Assembly: GCA_038030265.1 (NCBI GenBank)
Contig: CM075943.1
Location: 6,634,001 to 6,698,000 of the forward strand
Source: Corythucha ciliata
Taxonomy: Eukaryota > Arthropoda > Insecta > Hemiptera > Tingidae
DNA length: 64,000 bases
Direction of reading: 5' to 3'
A program made the translations under genes and the position numbers. Numbering within the stretch: position 1 is the first letter of the stretch; every line of letters starts with the position of its first letter. A model generated the notes under the pieces. It saw only the letters and a program-made list of their open reading frames with translations. It was not told where the DNA came from and did no database searches. Shown one piece after another: positions 44,620 through 57,556 of this stretch.

Positions 44620-45813
44620 AGAAGGGTCACCTTTTTAAGGCAGAAAAGAAGGTGTTGTGCTTGTGAGTGATAAAATATAAATAGCCACTTCACAAAGCGA
44701 TGCGTAGACAAAGTACCCCTTCCCCCACACCGCTACAACATAGCCATCGCATCTTGAAAACTCAACGCAGTTGGTAAGAAGATAGGCGTGGGATGGAGAG
44801 GGATAGTCTTGGAAAGGGGTTAATTACGATCGGTTTAATTAAGGACCTATTTTCCCCGTCTCTCTCTTTTCGCTCTGAATTGAAAAACTCGCTCATCAAC
44901 TGCTTGAGAGAAAAGAGAAATGAACAGAAACTTGAGTTAAAGTTAATTAAACCCATTTTATCTTCGGGTATTGAGACTATAGGCGGCAACCTTCTCTCCC
45001 GGGTGGATTAATTTAATTATATTTCGTGTTCCTTTGTACTACATACAAATAGTATATCGTCAACCGTCAGGCATCGAAATCAGATTTAGGAAAGGAGTAT
45101 AGAGGGACTACAAATGTCATAAGCTGTGGAAGGAAGAGGGTGGCATATGAGAGTGAGGAAAATTCAGTCGTTAGCCGTTTGACGAAAATACAAATCTGGC
45201 TGGAACAGGGAACTGGAAGCCTCGAGAGAGGAAATGGGGCTAGGGGGGTCAGGGAAGAAAAGTAAAAGAAAGTGGAGGGGAGAAATCCGGCCGAAGCCAA
45301 CTACACGCGCTAAACGCCCATTTCTGGTCCCTTTTGAGGGGCTCTGACCCAGTGAGGGGCGCGTTGGCAAAAACCGCTTTCATTTCTCAACTCAGCGTGG
45401 TCTAAGGGGCTCATAAGCCACGTACGGCGCAAATCAAAACACTTTGAAAAATGCCTGCACTCGTCAGCTAATTGCCTGAGGGACTAAAAAACCGCCTGTG
45501 TTATTGTGTTTGTGCCCCCGAGTCTTCCGATCCGATACAAAGTAGTTTAACCTGAGTCAGGCGCACATTTTGGCACAAACAGAATCTCTCTATCTGCTCT
45601 GGTTGCTGAGTTATGTCAAGTTATGTTTTGAGGGGGTTTTAGGCTGTGTTTTCAAGTGGGCATTGTTGGAGACTTGGTCTTAAAATCATCTTGCAGGTGT
45701 GTAGAACATTCCTACCAAGTAGTATCGATTGATAATTATTTGTAAAGTTTATGTCTTTAACCTCCGGACTAATCAATTTTTGATGAAAAACAAAATAATG
45801 GTTTTTGTACAGC
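42901..45813. other. No identifiable gene
   Basis: CT/GA microsatellites (about 43,490-43,520 and 43,610-43,640), an A14-type run near 43,577, the 43-bp poly(A) at 44,576 and AT-rich sequence. ORFs under 93 codons without motifs. Confidence 0.5.
44576..44618 (+). repeat. 43-bp uninterrupted poly(A)
   Basis: An unbroken run of 43 A, preceded by CACGTAATT and followed by CAGAAGGGTCACC. It could be the tail of a recent plus-strand retroposon (SINE or processed pseudogene), but no matching target duplication of CAGAAGGG is found upstream and the 5' side shows no recognisable body. Confidence 0.6.
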
Positions 45814-45939
45814 CGGGCGTAAAGACTCGAAATTCGCCCGCTGGGGGAGCCTTGAGCCTTGAGCGGGCGGTCGTGAGGTTCATTCCGCCCCCGGGCGTAA
45901 AGAAAAATATCAGCCCGCTGCGTTTTTTTTTTTTTTTTT
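45814..45939. repeat. GC-rich repeat pair ending in T17
   Basis: Two direct copies of CGGGCGTAAAGA...GCCCGCTG lie at 45,814-45,843 and 45,892-45,920. Each has inverted CGGGC/GCCCG ends. Between them GCCTTGA occurs twice in tandem and GAGCGGGCGG matches inverted CCGCCC. The whole patch is far richer in G and C than the region and ends in T17 (45,923-45,939). On the minus strand it would be a GC-rich unit preceded by A17. Nature unknown. Confidence 0.5.
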
Positions 45940-46300
45940 AATTGTCTCTCAAATTTTGTTTTTAAATTGTACATTAGCCATAAAAACCCAAAAATAAGCA
46001 CTTTAAATTACGCTGAGAGGCGATTAAAGTTCTCTCTGTATCAGCTACGTCATCCTTCCCTTCAATGGATAGAGTGTGTGTTCACTTCAGTTTATTAAGC
46101 AAACCATATGCTATGCGTCTGTAGAGTCTGTGCAACCTATCAAAATGCATCATTTTTCGAAGGAATTAATTTTATTATTTGCAAAGACGGCTCCACAGAT
46201 ACATAGCACATAGCTTCTGAAAGGGGCTTAGACTGTTTTTTTTTATTATTATTATAATAATTATGAACTACGGCTGTACAAAAAATAGCGTACAACACTC

Positions 46301-46350
46301 GGGCGGTATTCCTCATTACGGTCGAGATCGTAATGAGCATCATACCGCCC
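46301..46350. repeat. 50-bp strong hairpin
   Basis: GGGCGGTAT pairs with ATACCGCCC and, inside, CTCATTACG pairs with CGTAATGAG around an 8-base loop. The two 9-bp perfect stems are separated by small internal loops. It may be a tiny foldback element or a structured RNA; neither is shown. A small ORF on the minus strand overlaps by chance. Confidence 0.65.
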
Positions 46351-48729
46351 TTGGATCGTAATATACTATTCTGACCCAGGGCGAAGAGTAGCACATAACG
46401 ATAGGCACATTAATTTTAAACCCTTCGAAACTGGGCAGACTCTATAGCAAAGTGGATAAAGCCCTAGATACTGATAAATCGTGAGGTGAAGCAGTGGCAT
46501 GAAAAGAACAACCCCTGAAAAAAACAAAAAGAAGATAGAGAGAAAGGAATTGCTTGTCGAACTTTTTTTTTAGGGGGTAGGTGGGGAACCAGAAAAAATC
46601 GGTTGTAATAGTTTTTCGTTGAGTTCCAATGGAGGGGGGGGGGTTATATTGCTGTGCACTTCAATTATTGAAACCATGTAGCTGTTCAAAGGAGTGTTAT
46701 AGCTTTTTCTACGAACTTCTGCCCGCCCATCCTAATCATCATTGAAAAATGGAGAATTTTCGTTCTATGTACCGGGAATACCTGGAAAAAATACCTGACC
46801 CTTTTCAAAGTGATGATTATGTTTATCAACGAAAAAAAATGTTCGAGATTCAGTCGAAAACTGACACAGACTCTCAATGCAAGGGAAAGGCTCAAAGTTA
46901 GTCCCACCATCACCCACCCACCGATTCAAAAAGTTTGATGGCGGCATAACGAACTGTCAAAGTGACCAACACATCTAATGACGGCGACGGTGAAAACGCT
47001 TTAGACTTCCAAGTTGTCAGAAACATACGATTTGCTCCGCCAGCTGACAACAAAAAAAAAAGAAAGTCTAACGAGGGATTTTAAAAAGTCGTTTAAAAAA
47101 ACGAACGTCCAGTCAACCGTCAGATTCTGTCGAATCTCGATTATGTTGGGGAGAATTAGCTTTCTGTATGGAAGAAAAAAAACCCGGACGGTTCTGAATA
47201 AGCTCTTCTTAAAGAAAACTACCCTCATGACAAGGGTCAAATGTCACTTAAGGAAAAAGTAGAGAGGAGAGGGGGTGACAAAAAGCGAGGGATCCCTCAC
47301 TTGGCTTCAATAAGTGAAGTGCATTTTAATGAACATTTATTACAGCTGTCACCACCGTAAGTCAACTTCTCTTTCTTTAGACGCTTAGTAAGTGCCGGAA
47401 GCATTAAAAACGACAAAACACGCGGGACGGTGATAATTAATGCTCAGAGACATCTTCAACGGTCATTTCACATAAATTATATACGTTCGCAACCCCTGGG
47501 GGCGTTTCTTATAGGCAGTAACGCATCAAGGCGGGTCTCAGTGACCGCTGTTTAAATGCCGGTCAAGAAAGATGATTAGAAAAAAGACAATTACGAGTTA
47601 GCATCCTAGACAACGTCAGTGATTCGACGAAATCTGAAAAACGGCCCGAAATGTGATTATTTAGCCCCAGAAACTGACCATCGAACTTACGGAGAAGACA
47701 TGATTTACCCAGGATGGAAAAAAATCAAAGCTTTGATACTAAGAAAAATAAATACATAAATAAAATTAAAAATTATACATTTCATACTGCAGATATTGAC
47801 AAATAGTGCTGACTCTCGTATTGCCCAGTTTAGTTCTAACTAAATTGGCTAAATTGGTTTAGCTGACTAAGTTGACTCTTTCTAAATTTTTCACCGACTT
47901 AATAAAGTTGACTCCAGAAACAACCTATTCAGTCCAAAATTCGAAAGTTTCCGCAACAAATTAAGGAAAAATGATTTCGCTTTCCCCTGCGTGAATTTCT
48001 TCTGAGAAAACCACTTTAAAGAAATGTCTAGTCTGCCGGTACACCACTTTTTTCTCCCTGTACAATAAGACCTACAAATAACCACGATTTTAATCAAATT
48101 TAACGCTGAATTATGGGCAGAAATTTTTCATGGGAGGGAGTGTCACAGCGCCACGTTGAGGGAGAGTCAACGGACAACCTTTTGTAACTTCAAAGTGATG
48201 AATCTTCATCATCCACCCTCTTTTCTATTTATTAATTTTGTATTGAATAATGAAAACATAATTCTCAGGATATTGCCCTTCTCTCGGTGATATCGCCCTC
48301 TTACTATGGCGAACAATAAAAAGCCAGCGTATATACGACCCTTATCCTCCCATTTCAAAACTTGAGTATTTTCATTTTCATACTGCGTTCCACAGTTCTA
48401 TCGTTTCTCCCTCAAAGCCTCCCGCTGTGAGATGCCTCAATAGGATATAGCGAAGGGTAAATGAGAAACTGAATGGTGTTAAGAGTCAAAAACAGATGGG
48501 AAGGGGGAGATTTTATGATCCTTTCTACGATTATTCTATATAACGACAATAATTGTTTTAGGGGTATTATGAGTGACGATATGCGGCCGTGTCTTTTCTG
48601 TATAAAAGGCCATGTTTTCCTCGACTACCATTCATATTATTCATTCATCATATTGCACTGGACCAGACCATGAAATGAATGATGAATGATTTTAATTAAG
48701 AAGTTGGTTTCAAAATTGCAGGAATAGTA
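46351..48729. other. No identifiable gene
   Basis: G10 at 46,634-46,643, overlapping small ORFs on both strands at about 47,000-47,260, and an A/T-rich stretch with TAAATTGG repeats near 47,835. No motif, RNA gene or element boundary is recognised. Confidence 0.5.
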
Positions 48730-48912
48730 AAGGCGCCATCGACACTCTTTCCCTACGGCTCAAAGTATTAGCTATCACATCCCACAGTTAAGGCGCCTTA
48801 ACTTATAAAGGCGGCTGTACCCAATGAAAAATCATGAATCTTTGTGCGTGTTGCTGCTTTATTGGCTACCGCTCAAAGTTTTGTTTGTCACAGCTCGCAT
48901 GTAACGGCGCCG
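48730..48912. mobile_element. Two adjacent MITE copies, CTCAAAGT..TGTCACAGCTCG family
   Basis: Two units follow each other. Unit 1 (about 48,730-48,801) runs from AAAGGCGCCATCGACACT to GGCGCCTTAA. Unit 2 (about 48,806-48,912) runs from AAAGGCGGCTGTACCC to GGCGCCGTAA. Both contain CTCAAAGT followed by a TAGCTATCACA or TTTGTCACAGC phrase before their right end. Ends are inverted GGCGCC-type. The element at 51,802-51,951 is a third relative. Confidence 0.6.
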
Positions 48913-51801
48913 TAATTCTGAGGTGAGGTTTAAAATTTGTCCTTTGTGGTTTGGTCCATTCGCTCCCCCCTCCCATCCACTGGGTCTACGCCTGCAACTG
49001 ATATTCATATTTGCCTTTTGATTCACCCGGTCATTTCACTTTTATTATCAATAGCCGCAAACACTTAAGCGTCTATCAGAACTAAAATAAACCGAATGTT
49101 CCCAAGACCCAACATGAGGGGGGGGGGGTCATGCATTCCGCCCTTCCTTTCGAATTTCTTCCATCATTGACGAGCCTCTCCCCCTCCCCACACACCAGCA
49201 TTTTATCCTCACATACGAGAAGAGATTTTACAAGGAATAGAAGACCCATTGTGAAACGCATGATAAGCTCTTCAGCTCCTATCAAGATTTTTTGAAGTCT
49301 TTCATTTGAAACATGAAAGTTGAATGTAAAAGCCTGTTACGGTGGTGGTGGGTAGTTAGTGGTGGGAGGGAAGGACTTTTTTTTCTCCATTTAAAATAAA
49401 AAACCTTCGCCTCAAAATTAATGGCCTTTTAAGAAATTGCATAGTGTGCATAATGATTGTCACGGATAGGGCGGGGACCCTTGCTTTTTCTTTAGGCCCT
49501 TTTAATTGAATTAAAGGCTACCAAAAAAGGAAGATCGTTGTCCAAAAACGTTTCTTCGCTAATTCACACCCTGATGGTGGCTTGTACCAAAAAAAAATTT
49601 TTTTTTCTTACCCCTCAAAGCTTTACAGACCCCCCTTTCTTTCATCCTGATATAGAGTTCTGGCCTTCAACATAATTCTCTTGAAATCCTCCCTCTGTTC
49701 GTCTTCCTTTAATCCAAAAGTAACGAAACGAGCGAGAGGGCTGAGGTGCTCCGATGACAATCCCTCCTATACACAGCAGCCTCTTCCCGATCTCTTTTGA
49801 CTGATCGTCTTTTGTGAAGATCACGTCACCCTCTCGAGATTTACTAGTCTGGTAGTGGAACGGAGGAGAGAATTGCACTGTTTAGAGATGGAAATCAAGA
49901 CGAAACTGTAAACACTTTTTTTTTTTGGGGAGGGTCCCTTAAGAAAGAAAGTTCTTTTATACTGTGGGGAGGGACAGTAATCCATTTCGCCGTTAATAAA
50001 AGAGAAGAAAGATAAAATTAGCTAATGTCGGGACCATTTTATCATTTGTTTATCTCAATTTCATCATCTCCCCACTTTCACTATTTACTATCAAACTTCT
50101 TCTTCGCAAAGAGAAAATATTGTATTTACAGCGGAAGAAAAAGGAAATGGGGGGACACGGGAGTAGATTACTTTTTCCACATGTGCTGTCAAGAAAATGA
50201 GAAAAAGAAAAAGAGTCTGCGTATTACTGTGGTGAATGGTTATGGTTGGGGGAGGGGGGATATTGAGGGTGCCGAAGATTTCGAAAGAAGATTAGATAGG
50301 CTACTTCAAACAATACCAATTTACCCCCTCACTCCTACTTCGTCTTTGGATCTCTTCCCACTGAAATTGGTGTCCTCGCACCCTTTTTATTTAGGAGGTT
50401 AAGGCTTGAAACTTGTGTCTCCCCTTCCCTCCATACCACCTTGTGAGTGGTAAACAGTGAATCACACTCCTCAGAAATGGTAATATAATATATTTTCCAG
50501 TCTTTGAAGATGGAAAGGGGAGGTTTATGCAGTATAAACAAGGAAGGGAAGATGAAGATATAAAGGGACCGAAGTTATACCGTAAAAAACTACTAGGAGC
50601 AATGATGACTGGAACTTTTTCCCTTTTCGCTGTTTTCAGAAATAGATTGAGTGGAATTTGAATTAAATTATGAATGAACGAACTAAAATATTCATGATAA
50701 AATTCCAAACATACCGAATGAAGCAGATTCCTCTTTTGACACCTCGACCTTTCTGATTTCCACCTGTGAAGAATTAACAAATTATTATTTGAATTTATAC
50801 AATGACTGGATCACTGAAAAATTAAAAATGTAACTTTATGAATCAAGCTTCACTAGATCACAGCTAATACATAATTAAATTATTGTTATGCTAATCCAAT
50901 CAGATATTTAAGTGTGAAATATGATGAAACTAATTCACAAAGTGAAACTAAGAATTTTCTAGTTATTTATTTAAGAGTAAAATGGTAATCCGAGAGCCGT
51001 TTGGAACAACTAGAAATTTGTAATTTTTCTAGAAGAAGCTGTGACCAATTGACCCGACGAATAAAAAAATACTCATCGATTACTATGCGTTTTAAAATTC
51101 AGATACTTCAGTTTACCTCCTTCCCTCGTCATACAGCACATATAGACAATGCAATTTATTAATTTATTTATAGCTCCATACATCAGTGAGCATCACGAAA
51201 TTCCCCCGTGGAGTACTTCAAGCGCACGCCCCCTTTCCCTCAACCGTCATACGTTTTACCTCGGACCCACCATCATTTTCAGTACAGCCGTCACGTCACT
51301 TGAAACCTAGTTATGCATTCCACATATAAAACATCGATTCTCCTATCCTGTTCGAGTTGAAAAAGAAAAAAAAATTGATGGTGGGGAGTGTAAAAGGAAG
51401 AGCTCTCATCCCAGTTGAAGAGAGGAAAAAAAAAAAGGATAAAACGAAGGCGATGTCAAGAAGGTCCTCGTGTATACTCCTCGTTTTTATCGAGTTCTCC
51501 TCTTCTTGACTGTACGAGTTAACGTGCAAGCTCACGTACATAAGGATAGAAGGATCTACAACGACGATAACAACGCGGAGTGAGCCTCTGACACATTCGC
51601 CGACAAAGAAAGGATATGAGCATGCGAGTTCGTAAAGTATTATGCACATTTTTTCTCCATCCGGGGAAGCGTAAGAAACAAGAAAAGAGTAGAAATTGTG
51701 TGAAAAGAACTGAAAAAGTGTACTTCATACTCCAGTTTGTCATGTATTTCGCATTTTCAGTATTCCAAAAAATAATGCACTATTACAAACTAAATGGCTC
51801 T
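48913..51801. other. No identifiable gene
   Basis: G11 at 49,118-49,128, a T/A-rich patch near 49,590, and a 129-codon minus ORF (50,391-50,780) plus a 125-codon plus ORF (50,025-50,402) without motifs. The stretch from about 50,780 to 51,180 is very AT-rich. No exon can be defended. Confidence 0.5.
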
Positions 51802-51951
51802 AAAGCCGCCTTCACATGATTGTGAGTTGTCAAAGCTCGGGCTTTGAACTATGCCCAATAAAATACAAATGAATCCCTTAGCGCGTTGCACTTTAATTTA
51901 CCACAGCTCAAAGTCTTAGCTGTCACAGCTCGCATGTGAAGCTACCTTTTA
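51802..51951. mobile_element. ~150-bp MITE abutting block B5
   Basis: Left AAAGCCGCCTTCACATGATT, right on the other strand AAAAGGTAGCTTCACATGCG. Inverted subterminal pairs include GAGTTGTCAAAGCTC and GAGCTGTGACAGCT. The right half (CTCAAAGTCTTAGCTGTCAC then AGCTCGCATGTGAA) is nearly the same as the units at 48.7-48.9 kb. Target duplication is uncertain (TAAA/TTTA). Confidence 0.65.
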
Positions 51952-51954
51952 CCT

Positions 51955-52560
51955 TAAAGCCCTTGAATATTCAACAAAAGACGCCGTTTTTTTTTACTGG
52001 CTTTTGTATTAGCGAAAGCCAATTTTGCTGGTTCGGATCTTTTTTGTTGAAGAAATTTCTCGCGGCTTTGCCTCGCACAAAAAAATCTAATTTTAAGGGG
52101 TTTGACCCTAATAAAACGGATTTCGATGGTTCGTCCATGTTCTAAGTATGATATGTCACCGATTTGGTGCAATAAGAAACACCAATTTCGACCTTTGGGT
52201 CTTTTGTAACCCCAATTCCGCGAATTAAGACAGAATTTCTTAACTCACTCAACAGCCAATTTCTTTAGTCGCCGAGGTTTAAGCATCATATGCCCTCTTC
52301 AAGGGTTGAACATCGTCTCTTCCTGACCCTTTTAGAACGCTTAGAGTTTATGGCCAAGAAGAGCTTTGGAACCTTCAAAGTTCGCAGGTTCATACCAATT
52401 AATTGACGAAATTCCGCGATGTTTTTTTCTCGCTTCCTTTAGAACATTAAGTTTTGCGGGTCTGACTATTCTATAACCCGTGAAACTGATACTACAAGTA
52501 GGCAAACCCTAGAAATTGTTTTTCTCGTAAGGGCGAAATGCTCGAAAGTTTTCGAGCAGT
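51955..52560 (+). repeat. Degenerate ~31-bp repeat, family B, block B5
   Basis: Plus-type family B units, strongly decayed (CAATTTTGCTGGTTCGGATC then TTTTTTGT, and CACCAATTTCGACCTTTGGG then TCTTTT). The 129-codon ORF that starts at its right edge (52,538-52,927) has no recognised motif. Confidence 0.6.
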
Positions 52561-55500
52561 TTTCCACATTCGTAGTTTTATTCTGAAGTTTTCTAACTGG
52601 CGAAACTATAACAGCGACCGAAACAATAAGGACTTTGCAAGGGAAAATCTGAATTATTTGATAGCGAAAATAATTGCGACGAGAGTCATTGATTTTTGGG
52701 TGGAATTAACTCGCCTTCATCGCAATATTTCATTCAATGAATCCGCTGAAGAAGACATTGGCTGGGGGAAGGCCTTGAAAAATAACTTTTCCAATCAATT
52801 CCATCAGGGTTCGTCCTTTCAAACTGTAAAGTTGGAAGATTTAACTCCTAATTTTTTTTTTAAGGTATCATCCCCGACCCTGTACACTCCTCGTCAGTCG
52901 CTTTTTCCTGACATCCCTTGTAAATAACGAATTTTTTATCCCGTCGCTTGCCGGGCTAGGAGACTGTAGCTGCGGTTTTGGAAACGGAGTTTGGAAATAA
53001 GACGCGGTGTAGAGGATCATTTCACTGAAAAGACGTATCGACTTCTCGTATAATATGGAGGGAAAAAAAACTGAGTGAAGCTCCTAGGGCGGTGAGGAGG
53101 GGGTGACTCAGAGTTCGCCAGCTTTCTCTCTCACGCTTCCTCATAAATATTTCAAGTTGATCTCCTTTTCCTTATTTTTCTGCTTTTTTTTCACTTTTTT
53201 TTTCTTTCTCAACCCATTCCACCCCTTCTTTTTCAGCATCACATACGAAGATGTTGTGAGGAAGAAGGGGGAGGAGGGGGATTTTCACACAAAAAATACC
53301 CCAGGCACTGCCTATAAATCAAGCAGAAATCTTATAACAGGGGTTGGGTGAAGGGAAGCGGTCGAGAAGAGGGCTCTCTTCACAATGGATGATACCTTCT
53401 TTGAATAGTTATTATCCCGTAAGCTTAATGGTATGACCCTAATCTGATTGATGACGCTGCAATTTCAGCACCCAGCCCCCCCCCCAACCCCATTCATCAA
53501 CACTTTATGCATTTTAAATTTGCCACAATGCCTGATTATGTTAGAACGTAACAGAATGAAATCAGCCCCGACTTGACGCTTTAAAAAAAACGTCGAAAGG
53601 GGGAGTTGTTTTTTTTTACTTTTATGGTTTTGCAGCATACTTTTTTCGCTAAAAATGGAAAATATAAGGAAATGAGAAGGCGAAATTTTCTCGTCTTCTC
53701 CGCCCAATTGATTAGATTGAGATTAATAAACTCTGTCAAAGCCTACTTGAAAAACCCCTCGGTTAAAGAGCTTACTTTTGCCCCTTTCCACCGTGCCTGT
53801 GATCTTTCCATCCCTTTCCAAGTTTCCACCGTGCTTTTTCATTTCACAGACGAGAAAACTTTCAACGTCTTTGAATTGGATAAAATAAAGAGGGAGAGGG
53901 CGGCAACGGTAAGCGCTTTTTATATCATTTCGACGAAACGTTCTTGGGTTACATACCTCCCAGCATGCCCCCACCCAATATGCATTAAAAACTGAGATAT
54001 TGTGGAGGCTACGGGTAGAGAGGGAAGACAATAAATAAAATTTGGAATATTTGCCGAGTGCCTCCAAATCATGAGCCCTTTAAAATTCAAAAATCAATAA
54101 GACGCCTGAGACGAAGTCTTCATCGAGGTTTTTTGAAAAGGGAACGATTTGAATATTAATACGAACAAGATGGTTTAGGACCAACCGAGGCAAGTTCTTT
54201 TTAAATGAGTGAAAAGAAGCGTACAAAGGGTGAAGTTACCCCCCTTCTCCATGATACACTCGTGAAGGTTACAGACTTTGCCATGCAGACCGCTCCTCAC
54301 CCCGTTAAACTACACTATTTCATTCAAGCCGCGAACACTCACGTCTGCATGACACTGGAAAATGTTTCTACGGAGAAGAGAAAAAGATAAATAATTTAAA
54401 CATTAGAGCGCTCCCTGGAAAAAGAGAAGTTTGTCATTGGTGGAGGGAAGGGGGGCATTTCCTTCTCCCCGAGCCTTTTGGAATTTACAGGTGAGAGAAA
54501 CAAAAACAAAAGTTCTGACACTTTTGTAACAATTATTTATGAACTCCAAATTTCAATAAAAAAAAAGAAGAGAAAAGTCTGCCATGGAATAGTTGATTCG
54601 CGATAAATAATTCGCGTTGTTTTCGTCCCTTACAACACGTAGAACTGCGTGTTACCTCTTTAAAAAAAAAAATGCTGACGACTTTATATACTTCGAAACT
54701 TATTTCAAATAAATTAAAAACTTTCTGGCATTGTGAAACAGCCAACTTCAAAAACGTTATCACCGTTTAGGAGGGGGGGTGTCACACTTATGATTCCCTC
54801 AACCCTCATCAACAATAATTATCCCTTCCAACACTTTGGCACCTGTTACTGGTCGTATTTCAGCACCAAACCCAGATTTGAGGCTAAGGGATTCCACTTC
54901 ACCCATAAATAGTTGCATTTTGACTGCACGTTAAATAAAAAACCTTACGAAGAGTTAAAGAAAAGCCAGCTTGAAATCAGAAGGCACGTAAATTTCCAGG
55001 CCATTTTCACACGGCGTGAATGGGGAGGGTGACTCTGAAGCTTCAAATAACGTAACGAACACAAAAAAATGGAACCCTCAAAAAGACTTCCTCATTTTGA
55101 CTGGCACTTTTCAAGACGTTTTACAGATCGTTTTCACTACATTGACTCTATTTCCCCTCCTTTTCTCTGACGGCTGATGTAAAATGCGTCCAGAGTCAAA
55201 AGAAATGGAAAAGGAGAGAAAATAATATATGGAACCGACAAAAAAAACTTCCTCCCCTCGAAGAATGTATTGGACTTTCTCTTTATCTCTCATTGTTATG
55301 AGCAAAAAGATGGAACCACCAAAAACCGACACCACTCGGAGAGGGGTGGATCTAGCATGATGAGCTTCTGATGATTTTCTGATGGTGAGTTCCTTGTGTT
55401 TTCTGAAACCCACCCGCGGTTATTACTTACTTGATGGTTGTGGTGGTAACGCACCGGAAGAAAGATGGTGAGGGGGAGGGGATTCGAATTTCGAAGGATG

Positions 55501-57003
55501 GAAAGCGTGAGAAATGGGGGAGGGGAAGAGGGCAATTTTGGTGAATCGTATGGTTTTTACTATTTCGTATTTTTCAAACTCAGTCGATCGGGGTTTTTAT
55601 CACGGTTGTTAGCTTCCTTAGTTCATCCCTGTAAACGGGCTCATTGGCTAATCGATGGTGCCGATACCGAGCCCGGGGCTTTAGTGGTTTTGAAGGGAAG
55701 GCGTGTTACAGTCAAGTAGGTATGTCTAGCATTAGATTGCCGGTCTAAGCGTGTTAGTTTGTTTTTTTCTTCAAACTTCAGGTTATGATTTAACACGTCA
55801 ACACGCGTAAGAACCTACTGAGAACCTACTACCAATTTTTTAAATTTTTTTAGCGCAGCTTAAGTTATAAGAATCTCAAATTACCCCCTCTCCTGAAATT
55901 GCAGCGAAATTAAAGCTTTCTGGCTTTATAATCAGTTCCTCGGTCTAATTCTGTCTGTGTGACAGCAACAAAAACAAACAAAAAACGAATGAACAGTCAG
56001 TCCCCAGAACTCTAAAAACTTTGCAGGCTGACTCAGCCAGGTTATACCAGTCCTAATTAGTGCCTGCGAGTCCAAATGTCCAGTTTCGCGGTAAAAAAAA
56101 GTCACTTTTGACGTCAGTTATCCATTCAAACGCGCACTTAACAGCAACCCCAATCGGATTCTTGGAGCTAAACCTACAGCTTTCTGTTTGAATAATCAAT
56201 CTCGGGAACAAAAACGTCAGTTTCCAAGCCAATGTGCCAGTTTATTGGCAAAGATTGACAGTTTCCGACGAAAAATGAACATTTTTCTTGTGATCTTTTA
56301 AAATATTATTGTTTTAGGTTTTTGTGACCAAGGTAGAAGAGTCAGCTGTTCCTCATGAATACACAAAATACCGATGTACAACCTTGAATTCGTGGCTGAA
56401 GGACAAGCTTTGTAGTTCGTGGCTAAGGATATCTGAGCCCAGTTAGACAATGTAATTACTGCACAGAATCTAGTTAGTAAAAGTAAGCCCTTTTCAATGG
56501 TGCCATCAGGTGTGGCGTGAGAGCTTCAAGTGCTAACTGAGAAAAACTAAGGAACAAGGAAACGCAAATAACAACATTTTTAGAATGCGCGAATTCCTTA
56601 TTTCGTTTAATGGCAATTAAGTTTTTCATTTGGCTTTATGTGGCGTTCTTCCCCTCTTAGTGCATGTTTCATTAACAGTTGGGAACTTGAATGAATTCAG
56701 GAACTTAAAATTATAACCATCATTATTATTCTTGCTGTATTTTATTATTATTAAAAGAACAGTCTTTCCATCTCCAGCATTGTTCGCAAGAGACCAATTC
56801 AACTCACCAGCTCGGAAAACTTGGTGCAGTAAACTAAATAATATTAAGAAATACAGCGTGATGCTAACTTCTCTTCTCAAACAACATTAAAAGACACAGA
56901 TCCTATGAGTATGATTGTGAGATACCAAGTTTCATTCATTTAATCACTGTACCTCATTTCATTGAAGACACATTGGAAATCAATTGATTGCTGGCAACGA
57001 CTA
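52561..57003. other. No identifiable gene
   Basis: ORFs reach 129 codons (52,538-52,927 and 53,606-53,995, both +) without family motifs. An 84-codon plus ORF (55,465-55,719) ends in a moderately GC-rich stretch (HWLIDGADTEPGALVVLK) that could be an exon, but flanking splice sites are weak. C10 at 53,476-53,485. A small tandem repeat AGAACCTACT lies near 55,810. Confidence 0.45.
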
Positions 57004-57005
57004 TA

Positions 57006-57554
57006 CAGGGCGTTCATGAATTAGCTGGACAGAAGAAAACCATGAATTTTATGAAATGCATGAATTTCACGTTTTCTGGGTGGATTTTTCAAGTTTATTG
57101 CTCATATCTCAACGGAAAAATACAGAAACTATGAACCTTTGTACATCATTGGAAAGCTTACAAAAAAAATAAGGAAGTTTTTCCACTGATTTCAAATGGC
57201 GAAGAGGTGAAAATCGCGTCGGAAAAATGTATGGAAATGTGAGTCACCAGTTTCTTTAGTAAATCGGCTGCTCTCACGAATGGTACGAAAGTAATTTTCA
57301 CCCGAAAGGGGACACATTTTATAGGAAATTTTGTGCTTTTTTCAATGAGCTGATTAGTTTTGGGGTAATACCATTTTATGAGCGTATGGCAAACATTTAA
57401 GTGGGAAAAAAGGGAATTCGTGAAAAAATCATAAAATGTGTGATATCTCGGAAACAAGGCGGAATTTCCAAAAACTCCAAATATTAATTTCGATGGCAAA
57501 TGATGTGCCCCATAACTGGTTTTCTTCTGTCCAGGTAATTCATGAACACCCAGG
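57006..57554. mobile_element. 549-bp Tc1/mariner-like MITE with TA duplication
   Basis: Left CAGGGCGTTCATGAATTAGC, right on the other strand CCTGGGTGTTCATGAATTAC; both continue with TGGACAGAAGAAAACCA, so TIRs span about 38 bases. TA flanks both ends (57,004-57,005 and 57,555-57,556). A TA duplication is the rule for Tc1/mariner-type elements (family knowledge). The minus ORF of 141 codons (57,158-57,583) crosses the right TIR and has no transposase motif, so the element is non-autonomous. Confidence 0.8.
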
Positions 57555-57556
57555 TA

